Below, piece by piece: positions 1-7,396 of a stretch of DNA of 13,164 nt; the first letter of the stretch is position 1; each line of letters starts with the position of its first letter. Under the pieces are notes generated by a model. The model made no database searches. It had not been told where the DNA came from and saw only the letters and a list, made by a program, of their open reading frames with translations. The stretch is taken from NCBI GenBank assembly GCA_016931085.1, contig JAFGFO010000403.1, positions 1 to 13,164 of the forward strand, written 5' to 3'. The DNA is from Thermoflexales bacterium. Its GTDB lineage: Bacteria; Chloroflexota; Anaerolineae; Fen-1058. The position numbers were made by a program, and so were the translations under genes.

Positions 1-1
1 C

Positions 2-745
2 ATCCAGTTCACGCCCGACCTGCTGCCCAGCGACGTGACGGGCATCAAGTATTTCAACCAAAAGCAGCAAGAGTTCGAGTTCCGTCCCGGCCCGGTGTTC
101 GCCCAGGTTATCCTGGCCGACGAGATCAACCGCGCCACGCCGCGCACGCAAAGCGCGCTGCTGGAGGCGATGCAGGAACGCCAGGTCACGCTGGACGGCG
201 AGACGATGCCGCTGCCGCGCCCGTTCCTCGTGCTGGCCACGCAGAACCCCATCGAGCTGGAAGGCACCTTCCCGCTGCCCGAGGCCCAGATCGACCGCTT
301 CCTGATCAAGCTGCCCATCGGCTATCCCAGCCAGGCCGAGGAAAACGACATCCTGCTGCGTTTCGAACAGAGCGACCCCCTGGCCAAGCTGGAAGCCGCC
401 AGCAGCGCGCCCGAGCTGCTGGCGATGCAAAAGCATGTGCGCGAGGTCAAGGTCGAGGCCAGCTTACGCAACTATATCGTCACGATCACCCGCGCCACCC
501 GCGAGCACGAGGACGTAGCCCTGGGCGTCAGTCCACGCGGGACGATGGCGCTGTATCACGCGGCTCAAGCCTGGGCCGCCATTCACAATCGCGGCTTTGT
601 GCTGCCCGACGACGTCAAGCGGCTGGCGCCCTACGTGCTCACGCATCGCATCCTGATCGCGCCCCAGATACGGCTGCGCGGGCGCCGCCCTGAAGACATC
701 ATCACCGAGGTCGTCAACACCGTGGCCGTGCCGGTCGAGGCTTGA
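2..745 (+). CDS. MoxR-family AAA+ ATPase, C-terminal part (5' end outside window)
   Basis: This is the C-terminal two thirds of a MoxR-type AAA+ ATPase, a cytosolic chaperone-like ATPase that works with a DUF58 or VWA partner, often in the maturation of membrane or secreted complexes. The frame is open from base 2, and the first visible residues (IQFTPDLLPSDVTG) are the conserved MoxR stretch after the Walker A loop, so Walker A itself lies upstream of the window. The Walker B motif VILADEINR, the following ATPRTQSALLEAMQE block, and the sensor 1 stretch LVLATQNPIELEGTFPLPEAQ are all intact, followed by the RFL arginine region and the C-terminal lid domain. The GTG at 35 is internal, not a start. 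The gene ends TGA at 743-745, two bases before the DUF58 start, so the two are probably translationally coupled. The family call is very safe; the cellular client is unknown. Confidence 0.95.
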   Translation: MQFTPDLLPSDVTGIKYFNQKQQEFEFRPGPVFAQVILADEINRATPRTQSALLEAMQERQVTLDGETMPLPRPFLVLATQNPIELEGTFPLPEAQIDRFLIKLPIGYPSQAEENDILLRFEQSDPLAKLEAASSAPELLAMQKHVREVKVEASLRNYIVTITRATREHEDVALGVSPRGTMALYHAAQAWAAIHNRGFVLPDDVKRLAPYVLTHRILIAPQIRLRGRRPEDIITEVVNTVAVPVEA

Positions 746-747
746 CG

Positions 748-2070
748 ATGCGCCGTCGCCCCGAAGAGATCCTGGCCGAGATCGAGCAGGTGCGCCTGGG
801 GCGCACGCCGCGCCCCCCTTCCATCACCGGCACCTGGACCAGGCTGGCTATCGTCTTGCTCTTGCTGGGGCTGCTGCTGCGCCAAGAAACGCTTTTGGCC
901 CTGCCGATCCTTCTGCTGGTGACGATTGGCGCAGCCGCCTGGTGGAACGCGCGCGTCTTGCGCGACGTGACGTACCGGCGGCGCACCACCCGCACGCGGG
1001 CCTTCCCCGGCGAGACGATCGAGATCGACATCGAAGTCGAAAACAACAAGTTCCTGCCGGTGCCGTGGCTGCGGGTCGAAGACACCTGGCCCCAGGAGCT
1101 GCCCGTGGCCGAGGCCAGCCTGCCCCAGCCTAGCTACCCCGGCTTGATCGACAGCTTGAATAACGTCTATTCGCTGCGCTGGTACGAGCGGGTACGCCGC
1201 CACTATGCACTGCAAGCCAGCCAACGCGGCGTGTTCCCACTCGGTCCTACGCACCTGCGTGCCGGCGATATCTTTGGCCTGCTCCACCAAGACCGCGTCC
1301 TGGACTCGCAAGAAGAACTCGTCGTCTACCCGCGTGTCGTGCCGCTGGAGGAGTTAGGGCTGCCCGGCAAGGAACCCTTGGGAGACAAGCGCGCTCGTTA
1401 CCAGTTACTCGAGGATCCCAGCCGCACGATGGGTGCGCGCGACTTTCGCCCCGGCGACAGCTTTCGCCACATTCACTGGCCGGCCACCGCCCGCCGCCAG
1501 GCCCTCCAAACACGTGTCTACGAGCCTACCATCACACTGACCGCCGTCATCTGCCTGGACGTCGCCACGCTGCCCAAGCCCTGGCAGGGCATTTTGCCCG
1601 ATCTGCTTGAAGAAACGATCACGGTGGCGGCTTCGCTGGCGGCCTACGCAATTGACAATCGTTACTCGGTCGGTTTCATCTCCAATGGCGCCCGGCCGCT
1701 CTCGGAGCGAGCGATCAAGGTCTTGCCGGGCCGGGCGCCCGATCAACTCATGCGCATCCTGGAATCGATGGCGGCCGTGACCGGCTTTGTCACGGCCTCG
1801 ATGGATAAATTTCTGTTCAACGAAAGCCCGACGCTGCCGTGGGGGGCGACGCTGGTCGTCGTCACAGCCGTGACCATGCCGGCCTTGTTGGCCAGCCTCC
1901 AACAGTTACAGGCCGCCGGCCGGCGCATCGTGCTGGTCAGCCTGGACGCCGAGCCGCCACTGCTGGCTGGGGTGCTGACGCACCATGTGCCGAGCAAGTG
2001 CCGACCTTTGGTCGGGGCAAAGGCCGAACTTCGGTCGGGGCAAATAACAAATGGGCGAGTCGACAAATAG
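748..2070 (+). CDS. DUF58 domain protein, membrane-anchored partner of MoxR
   Basis: The 440-residue protein has two hydrophobic helices near the N-terminus (about residues 32-44 and 48-66), then a beta-rich stretch, then the DUF58 core. The family signature is clear at residues 229-249 (GARDFRPGDSFRHIHWPATAR). The following region (about 262-410) resembles a VWA-like fold, as is typical for the family. I chose the ATG at 748 because GAGG at 737-740 sits 7 bases upstream; the TTG at 742 overlaps the moxR stop and has no spacing for a ribosome site. DUF58 proteins accompany MoxR ATPases in many bacteria; their molecular activity is not established. The last 25 or so residues (after HHVPS, about residue 414) are encoded by repeat DNA (2001-2070), so the native C-terminus may have been replaced. 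Confidence 0.93.
   Translation: MRRRPEEILAEIEQVRLGRTPRPPSITGTWTRLAIVLLLLGLLLRQETLLALPILLLVTIGAAAWWNARVLRDVTYRRRTTRTRAFPGETIEIDIEVENNKFLPVPWLRVEDTWPQELPVAEASLPQPSYPGLIDSLNNVYSLRWYERVRRHYALQASQRGVFPLGPTHLRAGDIFGLLHQDRVLDSQEELVVYPRVVPLEELGLPGKEPLGDKRARYQLLEDPSRTMGARDFRPGDSFRHIHWPATARRQALQTRVYEPTITLTAVICLDVATLPKPWQGILPDLLEETITVAASLAAYAIDNRYSVGFISNGARPLSERAIKVLPGRAPDQLMRILESMAAVTGFVTASMDKFLFNESPTLPWGATLVVVTAVTMPALLASLQQLQAAGRRIVLVSLDAEPPLLAGVLTHHVPSKCRPLVGAKAELRSGQITNGRVDK
2001..2044 (+). repeat. Two imperfect 21-bp direct repeats with hairpin potential, inside the DUF58 3' end
   Basis: Two copies of a 21-base unit lie at 2001-2021 and 2024-2044. They share the tail GGTCGGGGCAAA and differ at four positions (ACCTTT against AACTTC in the middle). 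Copy 1 can form CCGACC-TTT-GGTCGG and copy 2 can form CCGAA-C-TTCGG, so both keep a short stem with different sequence, which looks like compensatory change. They are translated as the DUF58 C-terminus. They look like a dispersed palindromic repeat rather than original coding sequence. Confidence 0.65.
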
Positions 2071-2115
2071 CGAATAGCAAATCAGCAAATGGGCAAATGG
2101 GCAAATTCGAAATTC
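2041..2115 (+). repeat. Degenerate A-rich short tandem repeat (7-8 bp units) at the DUF58/DUF4129 junction
   Basis: The tract is built from short units such as AGCAAAT, AGCGAAT and GGGCAAAT, with GGGCAAAT occurring twice in tandem (2091-2106). It is strikingly AT-rich compared with its surroundings. It contains the DUF58 stop codon (2068-2070) and the first possible ATG of the DUF4129 gene (2089). Short heptamer-type repeats of this style are known from cyanobacteria and other large bacterial genomes; the link here is by resemblance only. Confidence 0.7.
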
Positions 2116-3537
2116 ACCCTCCGTCCTCGCCGGGAGGGGATATACCTGGCGCGGGCGATGGCTGAAGCGTGTACGCTTGCGCCGTGGCTGACCGCCTTTG
2201 CCATGCTCTACCGCCCGCTGTCCATCACGGCGATAGCCAACGTGATCTTTGCCATCATCCTGGGCGTGTCGTACCTGGTGCGAGGAATAGCTACACTGGG
2301 GTTGGGAGTCCGCTTCCAGCGGGTCATGTTCCTCGTCGCCGTGCTGGCGCTGAGTGCCTGGGGGCTGAGCAGCCTGGAACAGTGGCCAAATTGGCCGTGG
2401 CGGCTCTCCACCTTGCGCTCCCTGGCCGATTTTTCCAGCCTGATCCCCGCCAGCCTGTCGATCGTACTGGCGATCGTTTTCCTGGCGTGGCGCGGGCTAA
2501 GGCTGGCTCAAAAGCCGCTGAGCGTGCTCGACGCACGGGCCAAGTTCCAACTCGGCGTGGTGGCCTTTACGCTCTTTGTGCTTGTGAGCTTGTACGCCGT
2601 CGAGCCAGCCGAAATCAACGTTATCCTGGCGGCTTTTTTCTTTTGCCAGTTGCTCGCCATCGGCTTGACCCGTGTCGAAACGATCGGCGAGCAGCCGGGC
2701 GGCAAGCGTTCACAATTCGGCGCCTGGTGGCTGGGCATGCTGAGCCTGTGCACGGCAGCCGTTGTGCTGGCGGCCGGCGCCGTGATGGGCGCCATCACCG
2801 GTGTTGGGCTAGAGTATGTCTTGACGCTACTCCAGCCGCTGCTGGTCATCGTGTCGGTCCTGTCAGCCGTCGTGGTCATTCCGATCCTTTTCCTGTTCGG
2901 CGTGGCGATCGACTGGCTGGTAGATTTGATCAGCTTGAGATGGGCCGCGTTGGAAGGCCAGTTCGCGACGGTCGAGCCGGCTCAGCTCACCCCAGAGCCA
3001 GGCGCCAGCTCGCCAGCGGTCGAATTCATCACGCGGGCGCTTGGTTGCGGCAAAGGTCTAGCTGTGTTACTGGTCGTGATCCTGATCGTTGCCGGCGTCG
3101 CCTGGGCCGCCGGCCGCTTGCAAGCCAGAGACAGCAGTGCCGAAGACGAAGAGCACGAATCGATCTGGTCGGCCGGCCGCTGGGCCGCGCGCCTGCGCCG
3201 CCAGTTGGGACATGGGCTCAAGCGTCTAAGCGGGGCGGCCGGACTGCTGGCTCGCCTGGGTGCGAACGGATTCTTGACCGCGCTCACCATTCGCCGCATT
3301 TACGCTCAATTGCAGAAATTGGCCGGGCGGCGAGGTTATCCCCGCCGCCCGGCCCTCACGCCGTACGAATATCTGCCGGCGCTGTACGAATGTTTCCCCG
3401 CTCAGCGGGCCGAGTTACTGCACATTACCGAGGCGTATATCGGGGTTCACTATGGCGAGCTGCCCGAGCGGGCCGAAGAGATGGCGGAAATCCACGCGGC
3501 CTGGGAGCGCATTCGAGAAGCGCACGTGTCCGTCTAA
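2089..3537 (+). CDS. Polytopic membrane protein with C-terminal DUF4129 domain
   Basis: The protein of up to 482 residues has roughly eight hydrophobic segments (about 44-66, 78-96, 120-136, 155-172, 176-194, 213-238, 248-275 and 322-341). A charged cytosolic linker follows, then a C-terminal DUF4129 domain at about 401-476. The domain is recognisable from YAQLQKLAGRRGYPR, TPYEYLPAL, the CFP motif and HITEAYIGVHYGE. DUF4129 is commonly the tail of transglutaminase-like TgpA proteins in MoxR/DUF58 operons, but no transglutaminase catalytic Cys/His/Asp set is visible here; this is the membrane-plus-tail form. The start is uncertain: ATG 2089 lies in repeat DNA and has no Shine-Dalgarno sequence, whereas ATG 2158 (MAEACTLAPW) follows GGAGGGG at about 2132-2138, 19 bases away, which is too far for a good site. 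Function is inferred only as a component of the MoxR system. Confidence 0.85.
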   Translation: MGKWANSKFTLRPRREGIYLARAMAEACTLAPWLTAFAMLYRPLSITAIANVIFAIILGVSYLVRGIATLGLGVRFQRVMFLVAVLALSAWGLSSLEQWPNWPWRLSTLRSLADFSSLIPASLSIVLAIVFLAWRGLRLAQKPLSVLDARAKFQLGVVAFTLFVLVSLYAVEPAEINVILAAFFFCQLLAIGLTRVETIGEQPGGKRSQFGAWWLGMLSLCTAAVVLAAGAVMGAITGVGLEYVLTLLQPLLVIVSVLSAVVVIPILFLFGVAIDWLVDLISLRWAALEGQFATVEPAQLTPEPGASSPAVEFITRALGCGKGLAVLLVVILIVAGVAWAAGRLQARDSSAEDEEHESIWSAGRWAARLRRQLGHGLKRLSGAAGLLARLGANGFLTALTIRRIYAQLQKLAGRRGYPRRPALTPYEYLPALYECFPAQRAELLHITEAYIGVHYGELPERAEEMAEIHAAWERIREAHVSV

Positions 3538-3575
3538 CGCCCGGGGCTCGGGCTGCTTCGAAAATAAGCCTTTGG

Positions 3576-3604
3576 GTAGGGGCGAGGCAGTGCCTCGCCC
3601 CTAC
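3576..3604. repeat. Perfect 29-bp palindrome between convergent operons
   Basis: The arms GTAGGGGCGAGGCA and TGCCTCGCCCCTAC are perfect 14-base complements around a single G. It lies in the 104-base gap between the DUF4129 stop and the stop of the opposite-strand phosphatase gene. It may act as a bidirectional terminator, but neither side has a T-tract. Its form (short, GC-rich, nearly loopless) is that of a dispersed REP-type element. Terminator function is a guess; the palindrome itself is certain. Confidence 0.85.
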
Positions 3605-3641
3605 GTGTGCGTATTTTCGTCCTTGGTGCGAAGTGAGTTTC

Positions 3642-4106
3642 CTATGCCCCTGCCAACTGGATGATCCTGGGATAGCCCTGCTCGATCAAGCGCTCGATCT
3701 CGGCCGCCGTGGCGCGGTACTCGGCCAGCGGCTGGCCGATGGGGTCGCCCACGTCGTAGAGCACGCCGCTCATCTCGCTCAACAAGTAGACTTTGTGAGC
3801 ATACGAGGGGAATTCGAGCCGGATGGCCTCAGCGTGGCTGTGTGTCATAGTCAGGATCAGCGCGGCCTCGGCTACGATCGCCTCCGTCAAGTTTCGGCTG
3901 GCGTGCCTGGAAATATCGACGCCCAGCTCGGCGACGGCCTGAGCGGCGTGGGTGCTGGGGGGGGAGCCATCGCTGGCCCAGACCCCGGCTGAAGCGGCTC
4001 GGAACGCTGTCGAGTGTCCTTCGCGCGCCAGCTTGCGCTGCAGCAGCCCCTCGGCCATGGGCGAGCGGCACAGGTTGCCGGTACAGACCATCAGGATCGT
4101 TTTCAT
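3642..4106 (-). CDS. Low-molecular-weight protein phosphatase
   Basis: This 154-residue protein is full length for the low-molecular-weight phosphotyrosine phosphatase family, cytosolic enzymes that hydrolyse phosphate monoesters through a cysteinyl-phosphate intermediate. The P-loop CTGNLCRS places the nucleophile at Cys8 and the phosphate-binding Arg at Arg14, and the general acid is Asp121 in the DP pair (DVGDP). The related protein-arginine phosphatase YwlE carries Thr at the position of Leu12 here, and that Thr is important for arginine specificity, so a tyrosine-type or unknown specificity is more likely. It is the last gene of the leftward operon, 63 bases after hpf. No Shine-Dalgarno sequence precedes the ATG at 4106; a palindrome fills that spot. 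The substrate cannot be told from the sequence. Confidence 0.92.
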   Translation of the reverse strand: MKTILMVCTGNLCRSPMAEGLLQRKLAREGHSTAFRAASAGVWASDGSPPSTHAAQAVAELGVDISRHASRNLTEAIVAEAALILTMTHSHAEAIRLEFPSYAHKVYLLSEMSGVLYDVGDPIGQPLAEYRATAAEIERLIEQGYPRIIQLAGA

Positions 4107-4114
4107 AATCTAGC

Positions 4115-4154
4115 CAGGTGACCGGCACCCACTTCGCGAGGTGCCGGTCACCTG
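4115..4154. repeat. Long inverted repeat (15-bp perfect arms, 10-base loop) between hpf and the phosphatase gene
   Basis: The arms CAGGTGACCGGCACC (4115-4129) and GGTGCCGGTCACCTG (4140-4154) are perfectly complementary around the 10-base loop CACTTCGCGA. It occupies most of the 63-base gap after hpf. In the leftward transcript it forms a strong hairpin ending 8 bases before the phosphatase ATG. There is no T-run after it, so it is not a classical terminator; RNA stabilisation of the hpf end, or attenuation of the phosphatase, is possible. It shares no sequence with the other palindromes here. Confidence 0.88.
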
Positions 4155-4169
4155 TATACTATCTTCAAG

Positions 4170-4724
4170 CTAAGCCAGTTCGGGCTGGATCAAGCCGTAA
4201 TCTCCGTCCTTGCGCCGGTACAAGACATTGACCCGTCCCTCACCTGCATTGAAAAACACGTAAAAATCGTGCCCCAGCAACTCCATTTGCTCGATCGCCT
4301 CCTCCGTGTTCATGGGCACCATTTGGAACCGCTTGGTACGTACGATCCGCCCGGTCATCTCTTCTTCGGTCATCTCGACCGGCAGCTCTTCACCACCAGC
4401 TTCCTCGATGCCGGCCCGGTTGCGTCCGTGGCGTTTGCCCTTATAGCGGCCGATGCGGCGATACATTTTATCCAGAACCGTATCGATCGCCGTAAATACA
4501 TCGTGATCGCGCTCCTCCACACGCAAGATCGTTCCCTTGCTGCGCACAGTCAGTTGTACGACTTGTCGGTCCTTGGCGCTTTTTGTTTTTTCAGACGAGA
4601 CCTCCACGTCTGCTTCCATAATCGTCGGCAAATAGCGGTCGAGCCGGCCGACTTTCCTCTCGATATACTCTTGCAAGCGAGGTGTAACTTCCATATTCCG
4701 ACCACGAATTCTGACATCAATCAT
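4170..4724 (-). CDS. hpf: Ribosome hibernation promoting factor, long form
   Basis: The 184-residue length and two-domain layout match long Hpf, which binds the 30S subunit in the decoding region and dimerises ribosomes into inactive 100S particles when growth stops. Residues 1 to about 100 are the S30AE domain (MIDVRIRGRNMEVTPRLQEY, then basic RYKGKRHGR). After an acidic linker (about 107-124), residues 125-182 are the C-terminal dimerisation domain, with the typical RTKRFQMVPM, EEAIEQMELLGHDFYVFFN and VLYRRKDGDYGLI blocks. The ATG at 4724 is set by a strong AAGGAG. It lies 25 bases after comF and is likely co-transcribed with it. No separate promoter is evident. Comparable comF-hpf proximity occurs in Firmicutes. 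Confidence 0.96.
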   Translation of the reverse strand: MIDVRIRGRNMEVTPRLQEYIERKVGRLDRYLPTIMEADVEVSSEKTKSAKDRQVVQLTVRSKGTILRVEERDHDVFTAIDTVLDKMYRRIGRYKGKRHGRNRAGIEEAGGEELPVEMTEEEMTGRIVRTKRFQMVPMNTEEAIEQMELLGHDFYVFFNAGEGRVNVLYRRKDGDYGLIQPELA

Positions 4725-4730
4725 TTTGTT

Positions 4731-4736
4731 CTCCTT
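4731..4736 (-). promoter_or_regulatory. Strong Shine-Dalgarno of hpf
   Basis: On the minus strand AAGGAG lies 6 bases upstream of the hpf ATG (4722-4724). It fixes the hpf start and indicates strong translation. Confidence 0.85.
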
Positions 4737-4749
4737 GTATAAAAAATGG

Positions 4750-5475
4750 TTACACAGCGCGGGCCAGGGTCAAAGCCCACACTGAGGCAACACCAGACTC
4801 GCACAAGGCCGTGCTGCATGCGCCAAGCGTACAGGCGCTCGTACACACATCGTCCACCAGCACAACACGCTGGCCGGCCAGGTGGCTGTCCACACATCGA
4901 AACGCACCCTCGACATTGCGCTGGCGTTCGTGCACACCCAAGGTCATTTGCGAGGCAGTCGCGCGTACGCGCACCAGGCAATCCTCCACCAGCGGCAAGT
5001 GGGCAGCCACGGCGAGTCGGCCGGCCAACAGGCTCGATTGGTTATAGCCACGCTGGCGTTGGCGCGTTGGATGGAGCGGAACGGGGACAATCAAATCGGC
5101 CGGGAGCGGGCTTTCAGCCCAATACGAGACAAGCAACTCGCCCAGCGGCTCTGCCAGCGAAGCTTGTCCAGAATATTTGAAAGCGTGAATTGCCTGGCGC
5201 AACGATCCCTCAAACAAAGCTACCGAACGGATACCATTCAAGCCTGGCGAGAGGCGCCGACAAGTGTCACAAACCGGCCTGGCCTGCTGTGGGCGTCCAC
5301 AGCGGGAGCAAAGGGGTGGCTCAAGCCGACGAACGCTGGCCTGGCAAGCCGCACACCACTGCGCTCCTAGCCGGCGACAACCGACACAGCGCGGCGGGAA
5401 CAGCACATTGACGAGCAAGGCCCCAAGCTCACGCAGCGGGCCAATCCGTTCCCCCCACCACAATCTGGCTGCCAT
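4750..5475 (-). CDS. comF: ComF-family phosphoribosyltransferase-like protein
   Basis: This 241-residue protein has the ComF/GntX architecture. An N-terminal zinc-binding part carries four CxxC pairs (Cys30/33, 41/44, 56/59, 69/72), enough for two zinc knuckles. A phosphoribosyltransferase domain follows, with the conserved HAFKYSG motif (about 97-103), the VPVPLHPTRQRQRGYNQ block (about 130-146) and a PRPP-loop region VVLVDDVCTSACTL (204-217). In the usual VDDVxTTGAT motif the Gly is Ala here. ComF is needed for uptake of single-stranded DNA in competent bacteria, where it works with the ComFA helicase; in other hosts it has other or unknown roles. I used the ATG at 5475, which begins 22 bases after the tadC stop; the longer TTG start at 5526 would overlap tadC. 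GAGAG lies just upstream as a weak ribosome site. Confidence 0.92.
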   Translation of the reverse strand: MAARLWWGERIGPLRELGALLVNVLFPPRCVGCRRLGAQWCAACQASVRRLEPPLCSRCGRPQQARPVCDTCRRLSPGLNGIRSVALFEGSLRQAIHAFKYSGQASLAEPLGELLVSYWAESPLPADLIVPVPLHPTRQRQRGYNQSSLLAGRLAVAAHLPLVEDCLVRVRATASQMTLGVHERQRNVEGAFRCVDSHLAGQRVVLVDDVCTSACTLGACSTALCESGVASVWALTLARAV

Positions 5476-5497
5476 AGCTCTCGTGGCTGGATGGGCA

Positions 5498-6439
5498 TCA
5501 CTCTCCCATCGCTCCCCCAGCCCCAAAGGTCTCCATGAGGATCATCCCGGCCGGTCCCAGCAGCACCACATAGATCGATGGAAAGATCAAAAACACCATC
5601 GGGAAGATCATTTTAATGGGTGCCTGGTGCGCCTTTTCCTCAGCGCGTTGCCGGCGCTTGAGGCGCATCTGGTCTGATTGAATACGCAGCACCTTGGCGA
5701 TCGACACACCCAGTTGATCAGCCTGGATCAGCGCAGCCACAAAACTGATCACGTCCGGCACGTCCGTGCGATCGGCCATGTCGCGCAGGGCTTCGCGGCG
5801 CGTCTTGCCCAGGCGGATTTCGTGCAAGACACGGCCAAACTCCTTGCTCAGCACGTTGTCCCACTTTTCGGTCACCTTACCCATGGCCGCGTCAAAGCCT
5901 AGCCCAGCCTCGACACAGATCGTCAGCAAATCCAGGGCGTCGGGCAGCGCCTTGGTAATCGAGTCCTTGCGGCTTCGAATGGTCGACTGCAAGGCCATGC
6001 CCGGGAACTGGAAGCCAATATAGCCGGCGCCCAGCATGGCGGCGAGCGCTATGATGGTGGGTTGCTTGGCAAGCGTCCCTCCGACAAAGCCCAACACGGC
6101 CCCGATCACCGCACCCGCTACGCGGCGCACCATCAGCTCGCCCGGGTTTTTGTACGGATTGCCGGCCAGCTCGAGCATGCGATTGGTCGCCTCCAGGGTT
6201 TTGTCTGGGGTCATTTGTGCCAACTGGTCCGCCAGCCTGCGCACGATCGGCGCGATAACGCGCTGCGAAAACGGCAAGGAAAGCTCGAGCTCCTCCAAGG
6301 TCATGGGCTGTTCACGCGTGCTGTACTCGGCCAGCCGGGCCTGGAGTGCATCCGCCGGGTCTGGCGCCCGGATGCCAATCACGATGAGTGCAATAGCTCC
6401 ACCCACCAAGACCACACCGAGGATCACCCATGTCAACAT
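5498..6439 (-). CDS. tadC: Tad pilus platform protein TadC (type II secretion F family)
   Basis: The 313-residue protein has an N-terminal membrane helix (about 4-23), a central helical pair (about 106-145), a cytosolic T2SSF domain and a C-terminal membrane hairpin (about 277-303). The diagnostic stretch PDALDLLTICVEAGLGFDAAM (starting at residue 166), the EFGRVLHEIRLGKTRREALRDMA block and FVAALIQADQLGVSIAKVL are typical of TadC. With TadB it forms the inner-membrane platform on which the TadA motor acts to push pilin subunits into the Flp pilus. It starts 16 bases after tadB, with a G-rich ribosome site (GGGGGG) about 8 bases before the ATG. All expected parts are present. Confidence 0.95.
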   Translation of the reverse strand: MLTWVILGVVLVGGAIALIVIGIRAPDPADALQARLAEYSTREQPMTLEELELSLPFSQRVIAPIVRRLADQLAQMTPDKTLEATNRMLELAGNPYKNPGELMVRRVAGAVIGAVLGFVGGTLAKQPTIIALAAMLGAGYIGFQFPGMALQSTIRSRKDSITKALPDALDLLTICVEAGLGFDAAMGKVTEKWDNVLSKEFGRVLHEIRLGKTRREALRDMADRTDVPDVISFVAALIQADQLGVSIAKVLRIQSDQMRLKRRQRAEEKAHQAPIKMIFPMVFLIFPSIYVVLLGPAGMILMETFGAGGAMGE

Positions 6440-6455
6440 CGCTCATACCCCCCTT

Positions 6456-7346
6456 TCACACCTCAACCTGAACGATCTTCATAATCGCAAAGAAGCCTGA
6501 AGCAATAAGGATGATGGCGCAAACCAACATCCCCACACCGCACGGGAACTCGAACAAGCGCACAGCATACGGGCGGTTGATCAAAAAGATCAGGAGGAAC
6601 AACACAATCGGCACCGCGGTGATCACGTAGCCGCTCATCATGCCCTGGGCCGTCAGCGTCTTGACCTCACCCTTGATGCGCACCCGCTCGCGAATCGTAT
6701 GGCTGATCACCTCCATGATCTCACCCAAGTTACCACCCACTTCACGTTGAACGTTAATAGCGGTGACAACCATATCCAGGTCTTCTGAGGTCACCCGGCG
6801 CAGCATATTGTTCAGGGCTTGTTCGACCGTCAAGCCCAGCTGCACCTCGCGGACGACGCGGCCGAATTCGGTGGACATCGGTTCTGGCATTTCACGCGCG
6901 ACCGCTTCCATCGCCTGCAAAACGCTGTAACCGGCGCGCAGACCATTGACCATGAGGTTGAGCGTGTCGCCCAGTTGGTTATTGAACTTGGTCAAACGCT
7001 GGCCCTGGGCCATGCCAAGGTAAATACGTGGGGCGAAGAAACCGGCCACGCCACCGACCAACGCAAAAACCGGGTTGCGGAAGATAAAAAGGGCTAGTAC
7101 GCCACCGATGATGACGGCGATCACCAGCAGCGCCAGGTACTCGCCCACCGTGATCTTCAAGTCGGCCCGCGCTAACTCGGTCGCGATATTGGCCGCAAAG
7201 CCACGTCCTGCCACCGCCTTGTTCAGTTGTTCGGTCAAGAATGACCCACGGTCCTCCTTGACGAACTCTTCTGCCGGCTTGAGGGCCTCGACGTCCGCAA
7301 AGGTCTCCAGGCGTTCTTCAACTTGACTCTTACGAAATAAGCGCAT
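6456..7346 (-). CDS. tadB: Tad pilus platform protein TadB (type II secretion F family)
   Basis: The 296-residue T2SSF protein has membrane helices at about 68-89, 93-112, 238-256 and 270-290. Its cytosolic domain carries TLNLMVNGLRAGYSVLQAME, EFGRVVREVQLGLTVEQAL and the NVQREVGGNLGEIMEVI motif, characteristic of TadB. The ATG at 7346 is forced: an in-frame TAA lies two codons upstream, and AGGGAG is at a workable distance. The protein starts directly in the cytosolic RLFRKSQVEERLETF segment, which in many relatives follows an N-terminal membrane segment, so that segment seems to be missing here. It is the partner of TadC in the inner-membrane platform and lies 58 bases after tadA with a palindrome between. 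Confidence 0.94.
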   Translation of the reverse strand: MRLFRKSQVEERLETFADVEALKPAEEFVKEDRGSFLTEQLNKAVAGRGFAANIATELARADLKITVGEYLALLVIAVIIGGVLALFIFRNPVFALVGGVAGFFAPRIYLGMAQGQRLTKFNNQLGDTLNLMVNGLRAGYSVLQAMEAVAREMPEPMSTEFGRVVREVQLGLTVEQALNNMLRRVTSEDLDMVVTAINVQREVGGNLGEIMEVISHTIRERVRIKGEVKTLTAQGMMSGYVITAVPIVLFLLIFLINRPYAVRLFEFPCGVGMLVCAIILIASGFFAIMKIVQVEV

Positions 7347-7370
7347 CCTTTACTCCCTGAATGCGGTCCG

Positions 7371-7396
7371 TAGAGACGGCGCATGCCACGTCTCTA
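7371..7396. repeat. 26-bp palindrome between tadA and tadB
   Basis: The outer arms TAGAGACG (7371-7378) and CGTCTCTA (7389-7396) are perfect complements. The centre GCATGC (7381-7386) is itself palindromic, and two mismatched pairs separate the two parts. It fills the tadA-tadB gap and ends 24 bases before the tadB ATG. It looks like another REP-type family, unrelated in sequence to the other palindromes in the window. Confidence 0.75.

Noticed and set aside
631..1311. 226-codon minus-strand frame opposite DUF58
   Set aside because: Low-complexity Gln/Ala/Arg translation, antisense to a clear DUF58 gene.
2169..3992. 607-codon open frame on the + strand
   Set aside because: It is an out-of-frame shadow of the DUF4129 gene running on into the antisense of the phosphatase gene. 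Its protein is Arg/Gly/Ala-rich with no domain, and both covered genes have clear family motifs.
3576..4154. Palindromes considered as rho-independent terminators
   Set aside because: Neither the 3576-3604 nor the 4115-4154 element has a T-tract on either strand, so they are listed as repeats only.
5476..5526. Longer comF start (TTG at 5526)
   Set aside because: It would overlap the tadC 3' end, and the extra residues are just the alternative frame of tadC. ATG 5475 gives the normal ComF length.
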